Program-made: the position numbers and the translations under genes | In this document: piece by piece, positions 18,253 through 28,924 of the stretch | Numbering within the stretch: position 1 is the first letter of the stretch | Layout of the letters: every line of letters begins with the position of its first letter | Notes under the pieces: generated by a model | What the model saw: only the letters and a program-made list of their open reading frames with translations | Databases searched by the model: none | Told to the model about the DNA's origin: nothing | DNA from: Oleiphilus sp. | Lineage (GTDB): Bacteria > Pseudomonadota > Gammaproteobacteria > Pseudomonadales > Oleiphilaceae | Direction of reading: 5' to 3' | DNA: 64,000 bases | NCBI GenBank assembly: GCA_006212045.1 | Contig: PZPK01000014.1 | Span: 1 to 64,000 of the forward strand

Positions 18253-19026
18253 ATGCGAGTAGTATCAGTTAGCGTTAACGGGCTAAAAAGTGCCGCCGAA
18301 AAGGGCTTTTTCGACTGGATGCGTGAAATAGATGCCGACGTGGTATGCATTCAGGATATCAAGGGCAAAGTCTATGATTTTGATGACGCCATCTACCATC
18401 CCGAGGGCTATGAAGCGTACTTTATCGATGCTGAAAACCCGGAAGATGGCGGTGTCGGCATCTATACACGGCATTTTCCTAAAGCGATTATGTACGGCTT
18501 CGCCTACGAACCCGCGGATCGTCAGGGTAGATTCATTCAGGCAGATTTTGAGAACGTCAGCGTTGCCTCGATGCTGAGCCCTTGCGCGCTCGGCAAGTCG
18601 GAACTGCAGCAACCCAAAGACGAATTCTATGCAGCGTTCAAGCATCACCTTGAAAAAACCCTACGCAAACGCAGGCAGTTCATCTTTACCGGCGCGATGC
18701 ATTCGGCCCACTTGGTCATGGATGCCAGCCCTAAATTTCATGAAATGGAAGTGAGCGGATTTCTTGCTCATGAGCGCGCATGGTTTGATGAGGTTTTTGA
18801 TGACCTGGGTTATGTCGATGCTTTTCGCAAAATCAATGTTCAGAAAAACGAGTACACCTGGTGGCCCGAGTGGGCAGAAGGCTGGCGCAAGGACGCTGGC
18901 TGGCGCACGGATTACCAGATAACCAGCCAAAGCGTAAAGAATCTGATTCTCGACGGCTTTATCGATTACGACACGCGCTTCTCTGATCATGCACCGCTGA
19001 TTATCGACTACGACATTATCATGTAG
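18253..19026 (+). CDS. crc: Catabolite repression control protein Crc
   Basis: The 257-residue protein has the exonuclease III/APE fold but lacks nuclease catalytic residues, as Crc does. Asn9 is kept (SVSVNG), the catalytic Glu of CLQE is Asp35 (CIQD), and the GDFN motif is replaced by TGAMHSAH, while RTDYQI and SDHAPLIIDYD remain. Further Crc-like blocks are ENPEDGGVGIYTRHFPKAI, ADRQGRFIQADF, PGFLAPERAW-like SGFLAHERAWFDEVFDDLGYVDAFR and WWPEW. Crc works with Hfq to repress translation of catabolic mRNAs bearing AANAANAA motifs. Position between pyrE and rph matches Pseudomonas. A degenerate exonuclease III of other function is the alternative. Confidence 0.88.
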   Translation: MRVVSVSVNGLKSAAEKGFFDWMREIDADVVCIQDIKGKVYDFDDAIYHPEGYEAYFIDAENPEDGGVGIYTRHFPKAIMYGFAYEPADRQGRFIQADFENVSVASMLSPCALGKSELQQPKDEFYAAFKHHLEKTLRKRRQFIFTGAMHSAHLVMDASPKFHEMEVSGFLAHERAWFDEVFDDLGYVDAFRKINVQKNEYTWWPEWAEGWRKDAGWRTDYQITSQSVKNLILDGFIDYDTRFSDHAPLIIDYDIIM

Positions 19027-19110
19027 ATTCGGCGCGCAATCGACGCCCGCAAGCCTTTCCTAAAGAAGCCCGGCACTTATTCAGCGTGACGGGCGATGAG
19101 CCGTTATAAC

Positions 19111-19833
19111 TCAGTTTTTTACCAACGCAGCTTCCTGCAAGGCAAATATTTCGTCGATGCCTTTACGCGCCAGCGCCAACATCTGATCAAACTCTTCCTG
19201 ATTGAATGGCTCTCCTTCAGCCGTTCCCTGCACCTCGATAAAGCCTCCTTTATCAGTCATGATGACGTTCATGTCCGTCTCCGCCGCTGAATCTTCAGGA
19301 TAATCCAGATCCAGAACAGCCTGACCTTCAAATATGCCCACTGAAATCGCCGCCACTTTCTGCTTCATCGGCAGTGCCTTCAATTTGCCCTGGTCGACCA
19401 GACCTTGCAGCGCGTCAATCAGTGCGACACAACCGCCTGTAATGGAAGCAGTCCGGGTACCACCATCAGCCTGAATGACATCACAATCGACAATCACAGT
19501 GCGTTCACCCAAAGCCTTCATATCAACCGCCGCTCGCAGAGAGCGCCCGATCAATCGCTGAATTTCAACCGTTCGTCCCCCTTGTTTGCCACGTGCGGCC
19601 TCCCTTCCCATCCTGGACCCGGTAGAGCGAGGCAGCATCCCGTATTCGGCCGTCAACCAGCCCTGACCCTGACCTTTCAGAAAACGGGGGACGCCGTCTT
19701 CAACCGTCGCATTACAAATAACTTTGGTATCGCCAAACTCGATCAGCACGGAGCCTTCAGCATGCCTGGTATAGTTTCGATTGATCTTGATGGTGCGTGA
19801 TTCATCCGCTGCGCGGCCACTCGGTCTGCTCAT
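19111..19833 (-). CDS. rph: Ribonuclease PH
   Basis: The 240-residue phosphorolytic 3'-to-5' exoribonuclease trims tRNA 3' ends. Signatures: [36 protein letters not shown] at the N-terminus, [60 protein letters not shown] and [19 protein letters not shown] (phosphate/metal site). Full length. It converges with crc. Confidence 0.97.
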   Translation of the reverse strand: MSRPSGRAADESRTIKINRNYTRHAEGSVLIEFGDTKVICNATVEDGVPRFLKGQGQGWLTAEYGMLPRSTGSRMGREAARGKQGGRTVEIQRLIGRSLRAAVDMKALGERTVIVDCDVIQADGGTRTASITGGCVALIDALQGLVDQGKLKALPMKQKVAAISVGIFEGQAVLDLDYPEDSAAETDMNVIMTDKGGFIEVQGTAEGEPFNQEEFDQMLALARKGIDEIFALQEAALVKN

Positions 19834-19994
19834 AGTGTTTGTTCTACCCCTGATTGAACTGCCTGAAAAAATGCTGGCGAGTGTACCACCATCTCCTTAT
19901 CCAAGCGATGCTGATATGCGCTGCTGGGCTTATCAGAGAGCAAGGTTTAGAATAGATCGCTTTTAGGAAGTCAGAGTAACTATCAGGGGGCCGC

Positions 19995-21523
<1,529 letters not shown>

Positions 21524-21601
21524 GCCGCAAGTTTCCGTAAAATGCGCGGTCCTTTCTCACGAACCAACGTGAGTCTGTTCTGACAAGAGGTTTTGCAAAG
21601 A

Positions 21602-21814
21602 ATGGCTAGAGTTACCGTAGAAGATTGCCTGGACAATGTTGATAACCGCTTTGAGCTGGTAATGGTCGCCACCAAACGAGCCCGTCAATTGGCGAACACA
21701 GCACAAGAACCACTGGTAGAGTGGAATAATGACAAGCCTACGGTGGTTGCCTTGCGTGAAATTGCAGAAGGCCTCATCACCAACAAAACGCTGGACACCG
21801 GCGAAGCAGAGTAA
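21602..21814 (+). CDS. rpoZ: RNA polymerase omega subunit
   Basis: The 70-residue protein [20 protein letters not shown]... with the [11 protein letters not shown] helix and [16 protein letters not shown] matches omega, which helps assemble RNA polymerase and forms part of a ppGpp site. The start at 21602 is used because AGAGGTTTTG precedes it; three codons upstream an alternative TTG exists. A strong intrinsic terminator follows at 21854. Confidence 0.96.
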   Translation: MARVTVEDCLDNVDNRFELVMVATKRARQLANTAQEPLVEWNNDKPTVVALREIAEGLITNKTLDTGEAE

Positions 21815-21853
21815 CATCGCACCCGCATCGACCGACAATCGGTTCGATCAGTC

Positions 21854-21881
21854 AAAAGGCGACAGTAAAGTCGCCTTTTTT
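21854..21881 (+). terminator. Intrinsic terminator after rpoZ
   Basis: AAAAGGCGAC (21854-21863), a 6-base loop and GTCGCCTTTTTT form a GC-rich 8-10-bp stem followed by a T run. It ends the yicC-gmk-rpoZ unit, so spoT probably needs its own promoter or read-through. Confidence 0.9.
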
Positions 21882-22066
21882 GTTCCCCCTCCTTCCATAT
21901 TCTGTACTTCGCAAATCGTCGATCGCAGCAAAGTACCGCCCCTTCAGCCTTTAAGCGTAAAATAGCGCTTGAAATATCCTGCACCGCTTCAATACACTAT
22001 GGAGTAGCGCGCTCAAACTGACGGAGCCCCTTCTTTGACCCTGGCGTTAACCTAAACGGGAACATT

Positions 22067-24187
22067 GTGCCCACCATTGACAAGCTGACCGAATCTCTTA
22101 GCACCTACCTTGACCAGGACAAGATCGTTTTGGTCAGGCAAGCTTACGAAAAAGCAAAAACCGCGCATGAAGGCCAGTATCGCCGCAGTGGAGACCCCTA
22201 CATTGTTCACCCTGTTGCCGTCGCTAATATTCTCTCCGAACTGCAAATGGACCATCAGACGCTTATGGCGGCCCTGCTGCATGACGTCATCGAAGACACC
22301 AGCGTCACCAAAGAAGAGCTTGCAAGCGAGTTTGGTGACTCCGTAGCCGAGCTTGTCGACGGCGTGAGTAAACTGACACAGATTGAATTCAAATCCAAAG
22401 CTGAAGCCCAGGCTCACAATTTTCAGAAAATGACGCTGGCCATGGCCAAGGATATCCGGGTTATTCTGGTCAAACTGGCCGACCGGCTGCACAACATGCG
22501 CACACTGGGCCCATTGCACCATGAGAAGCGCCGCCGTATCGCTATCGAAACACTGGACATCTACGCCCCTATCGCCAATCGGCTGGGTATCAACAGCATT
22601 CGAGTTGAACTTGAAGATCTGGGCTTCGCGGCCCTGTACCCCATGCGGGCAAAATACATCAAAAAAGCGGTCAAAAAACTGCGCGGCAATCACAATCAGA
22701 TTATTGAGGATATACAAAGCAGCCTTGAAAAGTGCCTGAAAGATCGCAACATCGACGGCAAAATCCTTGGACGCGAAAAGCACTTGTACAGCATCTACAA
22801 CAAGATGAAATACAAGCACAAATCTTTTCATGAAATTATGGATGTCTATGCGTTTCGCGTGATCACACATAGCGAGGAAGACTGTTATCGAACGCTTGGC
22901 GCCGTGCATAGTGCCTATAAGCCGCTGCCTTTTCGCTTCAAGGACTATATCGCTGTGCCCAAAGTGAATGGTTATCAGTCTTTACACACCACGCTATTCG
23001 GTAAACATGTCAATATTGAAATTCAGATCCGCACGGTTGAAATGGAGGAGCTGGCGAATCATGGCATTGCCGCACACTGGCAATACAAAGGAGAGTCCAG
23101 TCTTGCGCTGGCCAATCAGGCCCGCATAGACCGCTGGCTGAGCGGGCTGAAACAGATGCGCGAGCATGCCGATGACTCGATGGAATTTATCGAACACGTA
23201 AAAATTGACTTGTTCCCGGATGAGATTTACGTGTTCACGCCCAAAGGCTCCATTCTGGAGCTACCGGCAGGCGCTACTGCCATTGATTTCGCCTATGCCA
23301 TTCATACAGACATTGGCAATGCCTGCGTGGCCTGCCGCATTAATAAAAAGCTGGCGTCCCTGAGCGAACCGCTTCAAAGCGGTCAAACCGTTGAAATCAT
23401 CACCGCACCTGGCGCCAAGCCCAGCAAGGCATGGCTGAACATTGTGGTGACCGGGAAAGCCAAAAGCAGCATCAGGCATTACCTGAAACAGCACAGCAAA
23501 GAAGAAAGCCATGCCCTTGGAAAAACGCTCATCGAACGTTCTCTGGCCGGCATCAAAAAAACCTGGGACGATATCAGCGATGAACACTTGTCAAAGGTGC
23601 TGAAGCACAATCAGGCTGAATCATTTGAACAACTGCTGATCAATGTCGGACAGGGCAATCGCATGCCTTATATCATCGCACGGCAGCTGGTTGCAGACGA
23701 AGATGAAGTGATCGATGCAGACCAGGAAGTCACTCATGCCAAACAACAGCTGATGATCAAGGGCACGGAAGGACTGAACCTTTCCTTCGCCAAATGCTGC
23801 CACCCTATCCCCGGTGACCCCATTGTCGGGGTCGCTGCTGGCGCATCCGGCCTGGTGATACACTCGGAAGGCTGCACGAAAGTCATGGCGAAAACCCAGA
23901 ATCACGCAAAAATTCATTTGTCCTGGGTCAAAGATATTACGGACGAATTCGTCGTAGAATTGCGCGTTGAGCTTGAACGACAGCGTGGCATCATCGCAGA
24001 ACTGGCATCGGCATTAACCAGAGCTGAAGCCAATATCGAGCGGATCGGCGTTGTTGAGCAAAATGCCAAAATGAGTGTCGTGAACGTTGTCCTGCATGTG
24101 CAGGGCAGGCGCCATCTGGCGCGAGTAATCAAGAAAGTACGTGCGATCAAGGCGGTGATACGTTTGAATAGAGTCATTAACCACTAA
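22067..24187 (+). CDS. spoT: Bifunctional (p)ppGpp synthetase/hydrolase
   Basis: The 706-residue protein has all SpoT parts in order. The HD hydrolase domain (residues about 25-180) carries YIVHPVAVANIL, LLHDVIEDT and KLADRLHNMRTL. The synthetase domain (about 240-350) carries DVYAFRVI, FRFKDYIAVPKVNGYQSLHT and EIQIRTVEMEELANHGIAAHW. Then come a TGS domain (IYVFTPKGSILELPAGATAIDFAYAIHT), a zinc-binding-like region (SFAKCCHPIPGDPIVG) and a C-terminal ACT domain. The RFKD motif marks the hydrolase-competent class. The start is GTG at 22067, giving MPTIDKLTESLS, which fits Pseudomonas SpoT. Confidence 0.96.
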   Translation: MPTIDKLTESLSTYLDQDKIVLVRQAYEKAKTAHEGQYRRSGDPYIVHPVAVANILSELQMDHQTLMAALLHDVIEDTSVTKEELASEFGDSVAELVDGVSKLTQIEFKSKAEAQAHNFQKMTLAMAKDIRVILVKLADRLHNMRTLGPLHHEKRRRIAIETLDIYAPIANRLGINSIRVELEDLGFAALYPMRAKYIKKAVKKLRGNHNQIIEDIQSSLEKCLKDRNIDGKILGREKHLYSIYNKMKYKHKSFHEIMDVYAFRVITHSEEDCYRTLGAVHSAYKPLPFRFKDYIAVPKVNGYQSLHTTLFGKHVNIEIQIRTVEMEELANHGIAAHWQYKGESSLALANQARIDRWLSGLKQMREHADDSMEFIEHVKIDLFPDEIYVFTPKGSILELPAGATAIDFAYAIHTDIGNACVACRINKKLASLSEPLQSGQTVEIITAPGAKPSKAWLNIVVTGKAKSSIRHYLKQHSKEESHALGKTLIERSLAGIKKTWDDISDEHLSKVLKHNQAESFEQLLINVGQGNRMPYIIARQLVADEDEVIDADQEVTHAKQQLMIKGTEGLNLSFAKCCHPIPGDPIVGVAAGASGLVIHSEGCTKVMAKTQNHAKIHLSWVKDITDEFVVELRVELERQRGIIAELASALTRAEANIERIGVVEQNAKMSVVNVVLHVQGRRHLARVIKKVRAIKAVIRLNRVINH

Positions 24188-24324
24188 TGTAAAAAGACAT
24201 CAACCATTCATGTGAAAAGCCATCAATCACGGCAACGATCGACGACTCACAAGACAGTCCGTGGTATGTGACCATTGACGGCCACACACAAAGGCAACCA
24301 AGACCCTGATCGGCGAGGCACCTT

Positions 24325-24711
24325 ATGAGCAACAAGTCCATTATTCAGACCTCCGATGCACCTGCTGCAATCGGCACTTACTCTCAGGCCGTCAAAGCGG
24401 GCGACACCATTTACCTTTCGGGCCAGATCCCTTTGGACCCACAAAGCATGAAACTCGTCAGCGGCGAGATAGATCTTCAGATCAAGCAAGTATTCGAAAA
24501 CCTGAAAGCCGTGTGCGATGCTGCAGGCGGTAGCATTCAGGACATCGTCAAGCTCAACATCTACCTGACAGATCTCGATAATTTCGCTACGGTTAACGAG
24601 ATTATGGCCACTGTTTTCGAAACGCCTTATCCGGCCCGTGCCGCCATTGGCGTATCGGCATTACCAAAAGGTGCCGGCGTCGAAATGGACGGTATTATGG
24701 TGCTGAGTTAG
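24325..24711 (+). CDS. ridA: Enamine/imine deaminase RidA
   Basis: The 128-residue RidA (YjgF/UK114) protein deaminates reactive enamines such as 2-aminoacrylate produced by PLP enzymes. Signatures: [60 protein letters not shown] and [24 protein letters not shown], which includes the key Arg. It follows spoT by 137 bases, a common neighbour. Confidence 0.95.
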   Translation: MSNKSIIQTSDAPAAIGTYSQAVKAGDTIYLSGQIPLDPQSMKLVSGEIDLQIKQVFENLKAVCDAAGGSIQDIVKLNIYLTDLDNFATVNEIMATVFETPYPARAAIGVSALPKGAGVEMDGIMVLS

Positions 24712-24723
24712 TAGCGATCGAAA

Positions 24724-25581
24724 CTAACTTTGCGATTCCGGGCTCAACTTTCGGTACCCCTCGCGATAACTGGGATAGCGCAAACGGTACCCCGTAGACA
24801 GCATTCTGTGATTATTGCAGCGCTTGTTTCCCGCCCGTCTTCTCACCGGTAATTTGCCAGTTGCCAACGCCAAGTCGTTTTCAGTCGCAATAAACCTCAG
24901 CACCTCATTCATTTCCACCGGACAACTGTCGGTCGCCAGGTAACAGCTATCCAGCTCAACCCCCTGAATCGACAGGCTGATCAAGTGCAGTAGAAAGCCG
25001 ACACAGTCATCTTCATGGATACGGTTCGTCAAATGCATGCCCGGCGCTAGCGCACGATCACCCGTACGCACCTGCTCAATCAGCTTGCTGCGCCCGCCAC
25101 CGTAAATGCCGCTAAAGCGCACACAGGTGCTTTTGATATCGCTGCCAGATAACAAGGCCTCGGCTTCCAGCAGGATTTGACCCGCAAAAGTGGCGGGTTG
25201 AGTGGCCGAACTTTCATCCACGACCGAGCCATCATCCTGATGATAAACACTGGTACTGGAAACAAAGATCAGTCGCCTGGGTTGTGATCCGGTACGCAAC
25301 GCTGTCAGCACATTCCCCAGACCCGTCACAAACGTTGCCCGGTATGCCGCCTCTTCCCGCCGGCCAGGGCTCAGACAGTACACAACAATGTCCGGATCTG
25401 TCGGCATTTGCGCTGACAGCTCTTCCGGTTTACATACATCTACCTGCCGGTAGTCCATGTCCGGCCCGGTCACCCGAGCAGACCTTGCCATCGCCCAAAC
25501 CTTGTATTGGCCAGCCAAAGCCATTGCCGCCCGGGAGGCAATTTTCCCGTAACCAATAAAGAGAATACTCGGGTCCTGCAT
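24724..25581 (-). CDS. NAD(P)-binding SDR-type epimerase (YeeZ-like)
   Basis: The 285-residue extended short-chain dehydrogenase-like protein has an altered dinucleotide loop (LFIGYGKIASRAAMAL), a DMDYRQVDVC strand, RLIFVSSTSVYHQDDGSVVDESS (active-site Ser and Tyr) and CVRFSGIYGGGRSKLI. It resembles E. coli YeeZ and the homologue near oxyR in Pseudomonas. The substrate is unknown. It converges with ridA 12 bases away and is divergent from oxyR. Confidence 0.8.
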   Translation of the reverse strand: MQDPSILFIGYGKIASRAAMALAGQYKVWAMARSARVTGPDMDYRQVDVCKPEELSAQMPTDPDIVVYCLSPGRREEAAYRATFVTGLGNVLTALRTGSQPRRLIFVSSTSVYHQDDGSVVDESSATQPATFAGQILLEAEALLSGSDIKSTCVRFSGIYGGGRSKLIEQVRTGDRALAPGMHLTNRIHEDDCVGFLLHLISLSIQGVELDSCYLATDSCPVEMNEVLRFIATENDLALATGKLPVRRRAGNKRCNNHRMLSTGYRLRYPSYREGYRKLSPESQS

Positions 25582-25665
25582 TGCGCTTTGTCCTGTCGAA
25601 TTTTAAGATGTCTGCCATTAACAAAAACTAACAACTTCACCCAAGCGATTGGCAGGCCATATATC

Positions 25666-26607
25666 ATGACGCTCACCGAACTACGCTACATTGTGATGCT
25701 GGCTCAGGAAAAGCATTTCGGAAAAGCCGCCGAGCGTTGCTACGTCAGCCAGCCGACACTCAGTGTTGCTGTCAAAAAGCTTGAAGACGAACTGGGCATG
25801 CCTTTGTTTGAACGACACAAGGGCAATATCAGTGTCACGGACCTAGGCCAGCGATTGGTGCAGCAAGCCCAGAATATTCTGGACCAGGTCAGTATTTTCA
25901 AGGATATGGCCAAAGAAGGTCAGCAACAACTAAATTATCCGTTCAAGCTTGGTGCCATCTATACCATTGGCCCCTATTTATTTCCGCATTTAATGCCTCA
26001 GCTCAACAGTATCGCGCCAGACATGCCACTCTATATCGAGGAAAACTATACGGCGGTACTGAAACGCAAGCTAAAAGAATGCGAGCTGGATGCCATTATC
26101 ATTGCATTACCCTTCGAAGAGCCGGATGTGGTGACCCTGCCCATCTATGATGAACCCTTTGTTGTAGTGCTGCCCAAGGGCCACCATCTGTGCCGGCACC
26201 GGCACATCGAAGCGCACATGCTGAGCGAGGATAACCTGCTGATGCTCGGACCGGGTCACTGCTTTCGGGACCAGGTGCTGGACACCAACCCGACGCTAAA
26301 AAACCTGATGAATCCGTCACGTCCGGGTGCCAACAAGCCTTTAATGACAGAGGGCAGCTCATTGGAAACGATTCGCCATATGGTGGCTTCTGGCTTTGGT
26401 ATCAGTGTACTTCCGATGTCGGCCATGCTCGCAAGCCCGGACCACGCACAACAGATCGAAGTCAGACACTTCAAGTCTCCCGCACCTTTCAGAACAGTGG
26501 CGCTGGCCTGGCGAGTCACCTTTCCCCGACCAAAAGCGATCGAAACTGTAAAACAAAGCATTCAACACTGCCGGGTTTTAGAAGAACCCGTCCCCGCCGA
26601 CACGTAA
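25666..26607 (+). CDS. oxyR: OxyR-like LysR-family redox regulator lacking the resolving cysteine
   Basis: The 313-residue protein has the OxyR winged-helix domain (MTLTELRYIVMLAQEKHFGKAAERCYVSQPTLSVAVKKLE) and the regulatory domain. The peroxide-sensing Cys199 is present (MLGPGHCFRDQVLD, at exactly residue 199), but position 208, the resolving Cys that forms the disulfide in E. coli and Pseudomonas OxyR, is Asn (codon AAC; LDTNP instead of LEACP). Cys25, Cys139 and Cys176 remain. The start at 25666 is chosen by domain fit; the open frame to 25507 is not supported. recG follows after 4 bases. Identity as OxyR by homology is secure; redox mechanism is uncertain. Confidence 0.9.
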   Translation: MTLTELRYIVMLAQEKHFGKAAERCYVSQPTLSVAVKKLEDELGMPLFERHKGNISVTDLGQRLVQQAQNILDQVSIFKDMAKEGQQQLNYPFKLGAIYTIGPYLFPHLMPQLNSIAPDMPLYIEENYTAVLKRKLKECELDAIIIALPFEEPDVVTLPIYDEPFVVVLPKGHHLCRHRHIEAHMLSEDNLLMLGPGHCFRDQVLDTNPTLKNLMNPSRPGANKPLMTEGSSLETIRHMVASGFGISVLPMSAMLASPDHAQQIEVRHFKSPAPFRTVALAWRVTFPRPKAIETVKQSIQHCRVLEEPVPADT

Positions 26608-26611
26608 TGCC

Positions 26612-28684
26612 ATGACGCGTCTGGACGAAATACCACTCACGCAATTGAAAGGCGTTGGCGAAAAGCTGGCGCAAACCCTTTCAAAACTGGACATTTTTTC
26701 CGTGCAGGATTTACTGTTTCACCTGCCGTATCGCTATGAGGATCGCACCCGCATCGTCCCTCTGAACCAGTTTCGTCCGCAAATGCCGGGGCTGTTTGAA
26801 GCCAGCATCGTCAGCCACCGGGTTGTTTATGGCAGGCGTCGCAGCCTGGAAGTGATCGTTGAAGATAGCACCGGCGCAGTGACGCTCCGTTTCTATCATT
26901 TTTCTGCCGCACAGACCCGGCAACTTGAAACTGGCCAATCAATCCGCGCGTTTGGTGAAGCAAGGCTGGGCAAAAACGGCATCGAGTTCTACCACCCGGA
27001 ATACAGCCTGATCACCAGTGCCGACAAACATGAAATCCCTGACCGTCTGACGCCGTTGTATCCGCTCACAGAAGGCATTCAGCAGCCCCGCATGCGCGCC
27101 ATCTGCCAACAGGCAATACAGTGGCTGGATCGCGCACAAGTCAATGAGTTACTGCCAACCAGGGTACTTGAGTTACTCCAGTTACCCGAGCTGAATACCG
27201 CCCTGCGATTTCTGCATCAGCCCCCCACAGATGCCGACCAGCAAGCCTTGCTGGAGGGCCGACACCGCTGTCAGCAACGATTAATCGTGGAAGAGTTGTT
27301 GGCACATCATTTAAGCCTGTTAAAACTGCGGCACAGCATTCGCAGTCACACGGCTCTGGCATGCAAGCTTTCAGACAATGCCCTTGCGCTGCGCCAGCAC
27401 TTTCTAGAGGCATTGCCGTTCGCACTAACCTCGGCACAAGAGCGTGTGCAACAGGAAATAAGCAACGACCTGCAACACCCCGTACCAATGCTTCGTCTGG
27501 TACAAGGCGACGTCGGTTCCGGTAAAACAGTGCTGGCGGCGCTGGCGGCTTTGCAGGCATGCGGGGCTGGCGCACAAGTCGCTCTGATGGCTCCGACAGA
27601 AATTCTGGCCGAACAACACTATCAGAACTTTGCCGCCTGGTTAGCGGACCAACCGGTCCGGCTGGCCTGGTTGGGCGGCAAGACCAAAGGCACGCAACGC
27701 AAGAACGTATTGAATGACGTTCGTGCCGGAGACGTGGATATTGTGATTGGAACACATGCTCTGTTCCAGGACGATGTCATCTTCCACAAACTCGCGCTGG
27801 CGATCATCGATGAACAGCATCGCTTTGGTGTCCACCAGCGATTGGCGCTGAAGGATAAAGGCCGCAATGCGGGACTGGTTCCCCACCAGCTCATCATGAC
27901 CGCTACCCCAATTCCCCGCACGCTCGCCATGAGTGCCTATGCAGACCTGGACACTTCCGTCATCGATGAATTGCCGCCAGGTCGGCAATCAATTGAAACC
28001 TTTGTCATTCCCGACACGCGAAGGCAGGAAATGCTGGAGAGAGTCAGGACGATCTGTCAGTCCGGCGACCAGGCTTACTGGGTTTGCACGTTGATTGAAG
28101 ATTCCGAAAGCCTGCAATGCCAAGCCGCAGAAGACACGGCGGCATGGCTGTCAGAGTCTCTTTCGGAGCTGGCAATCGGGCTTGTGCATGGTCGAATGAA
28201 GGCACAGGACAAGGCCCTGATGATGGAGGCATTTGTTGCCGGAAAACTGGATCTGCTGGTCGCCACAACGGTGATCGAAGTCGGTGTGGATGTGCCGAAT
28301 GCCAGCCTGATCGTGATCGAAAATCCGGAACGACTGGGACTCGCCCAGCTACACCAGCTGCGGGGCCGCGTTGGCCGGGGAGAAAAACAGAGTTACTGCG
28401 CGTTGATGTACCACCCCCCGCTCTCGGTCAATGGCAAGGCTCGTCTACAGGTGATGCGCGAAAGTAATGACGGTTTTGTCATTGCTGAAAAAGACCTGGA
28501 ATTGCGCGGCCCCGGCGAAGTCCTGGGCACCAAACAAACCGGGCTGGTTGATTTCAGAATAGCCGACCTGCAAAGAGACAAGCACTGGCTTGAGCAGATC
28601 AAAACCATCGCCCCCATGATTTCAAACCCTCAGGCTTTGATCGATCGCTGGGTTGGTCAGGGCGAGAAATACGCGGAAGTTTAG
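26612..28684 (+). CDS. recG: ATP-dependent DNA helicase RecG
   Basis: The 690-residue helicase remodels stalled replication forks and branched DNA. The N-terminal wedge/OB domain (residues 1-150, YEDRTRIVPLNQF) is followed by helicase motifs: LVQGDVGSGKTVLAALAAL (Walker A), MAPTEILAEQHYQNF (Ia), IIDEQHRFGVHQR (II, DEQH as in RecG), MTATPIPRTLA (III) and VIEVGVDVPNASLIVIENPERLGLAQLHQLRGRVGRG (V/VI). Full length. It is coupled to oxyR (4-base gap), an arrangement also seen in Pseudomonas. Confidence 0.97.
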   Translation: MTRLDEIPLTQLKGVGEKLAQTLSKLDIFSVQDLLFHLPYRYEDRTRIVPLNQFRPQMPGLFEASIVSHRVVYGRRRSLEVIVEDSTGAVTLRFYHFSAAQTRQLETGQSIRAFGEARLGKNGIEFYHPEYSLITSADKHEIPDRLTPLYPLTEGIQQPRMRAICQQAIQWLDRAQVNELLPTRVLELLQLPELNTALRFLHQPPTDADQQALLEGRHRCQQRLIVEELLAHHLSLLKLRHSIRSHTALACKLSDNALALRQHFLEALPFALTSAQERVQQEISNDLQHPVPMLRLVQGDVGSGKTVLAALAALQACGAGAQVALMAPTEILAEQHYQNFAAWLADQPVRLAWLGGKTKGTQRKNVLNDVRAGDVDIVIGTHALFQDDVIFHKLALAIIDEQHRFGVHQRLALKDKGRNAGLVPHQLIMTATPIPRTLAMSAYADLDTSVIDELPPGRQSIETFVIPDTRRQEMLERVRTICQSGDQAYWVCTLIEDSESLQCQAAEDTAAWLSESLSELAIGLVHGRMKAQDKALMMEAFVAGKLDLLVATTVIEVGVDVPNASLIVIENPERLGLAQLHQLRGRVGRGEKQSYCALMYHPPLSVNGKARLQVMRESNDGFVIAEKDLELRGPGEVLGTKQTGLVDFRIADLQRDKHWLEQIKTIAPMISNPQALIDRWVGQGEKYAEV

Positions 28685-28924
28685 GGATTCAGATTTCTTA
28701 TACCGAATTTTGTTCTACACTAAAAACAAACCCTGCAACTTCTATCGTCGCGTTTCCCGGAACACTCATCCTCCAGTCATCTGGCACCTGCGTGTGATTC
28801 CCGACCGGCACCCTGACAGCGTCGCCCGGACCGTGAAATGCAACATCGGATCCAGACGAGCACAAACCAGGCTCAACCGGCGCCAGAACTTGCACGCATG
28901 ACTCAATGGAGAAGAGAATCTAGC

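Noticed and set aside
22052-22909. 285-codon open frame on the minus strand opposite spoT
   Set aside because: It lies wholly antisense to the conserved HD and synthetase domains of spoT and has no recognisable domain or ribosome-binding site.
27141-27755. 204-codon minus-strand frame within recG
   Set aside because: Antisense to helicase motifs; Arg/Pro-rich shadow composition.
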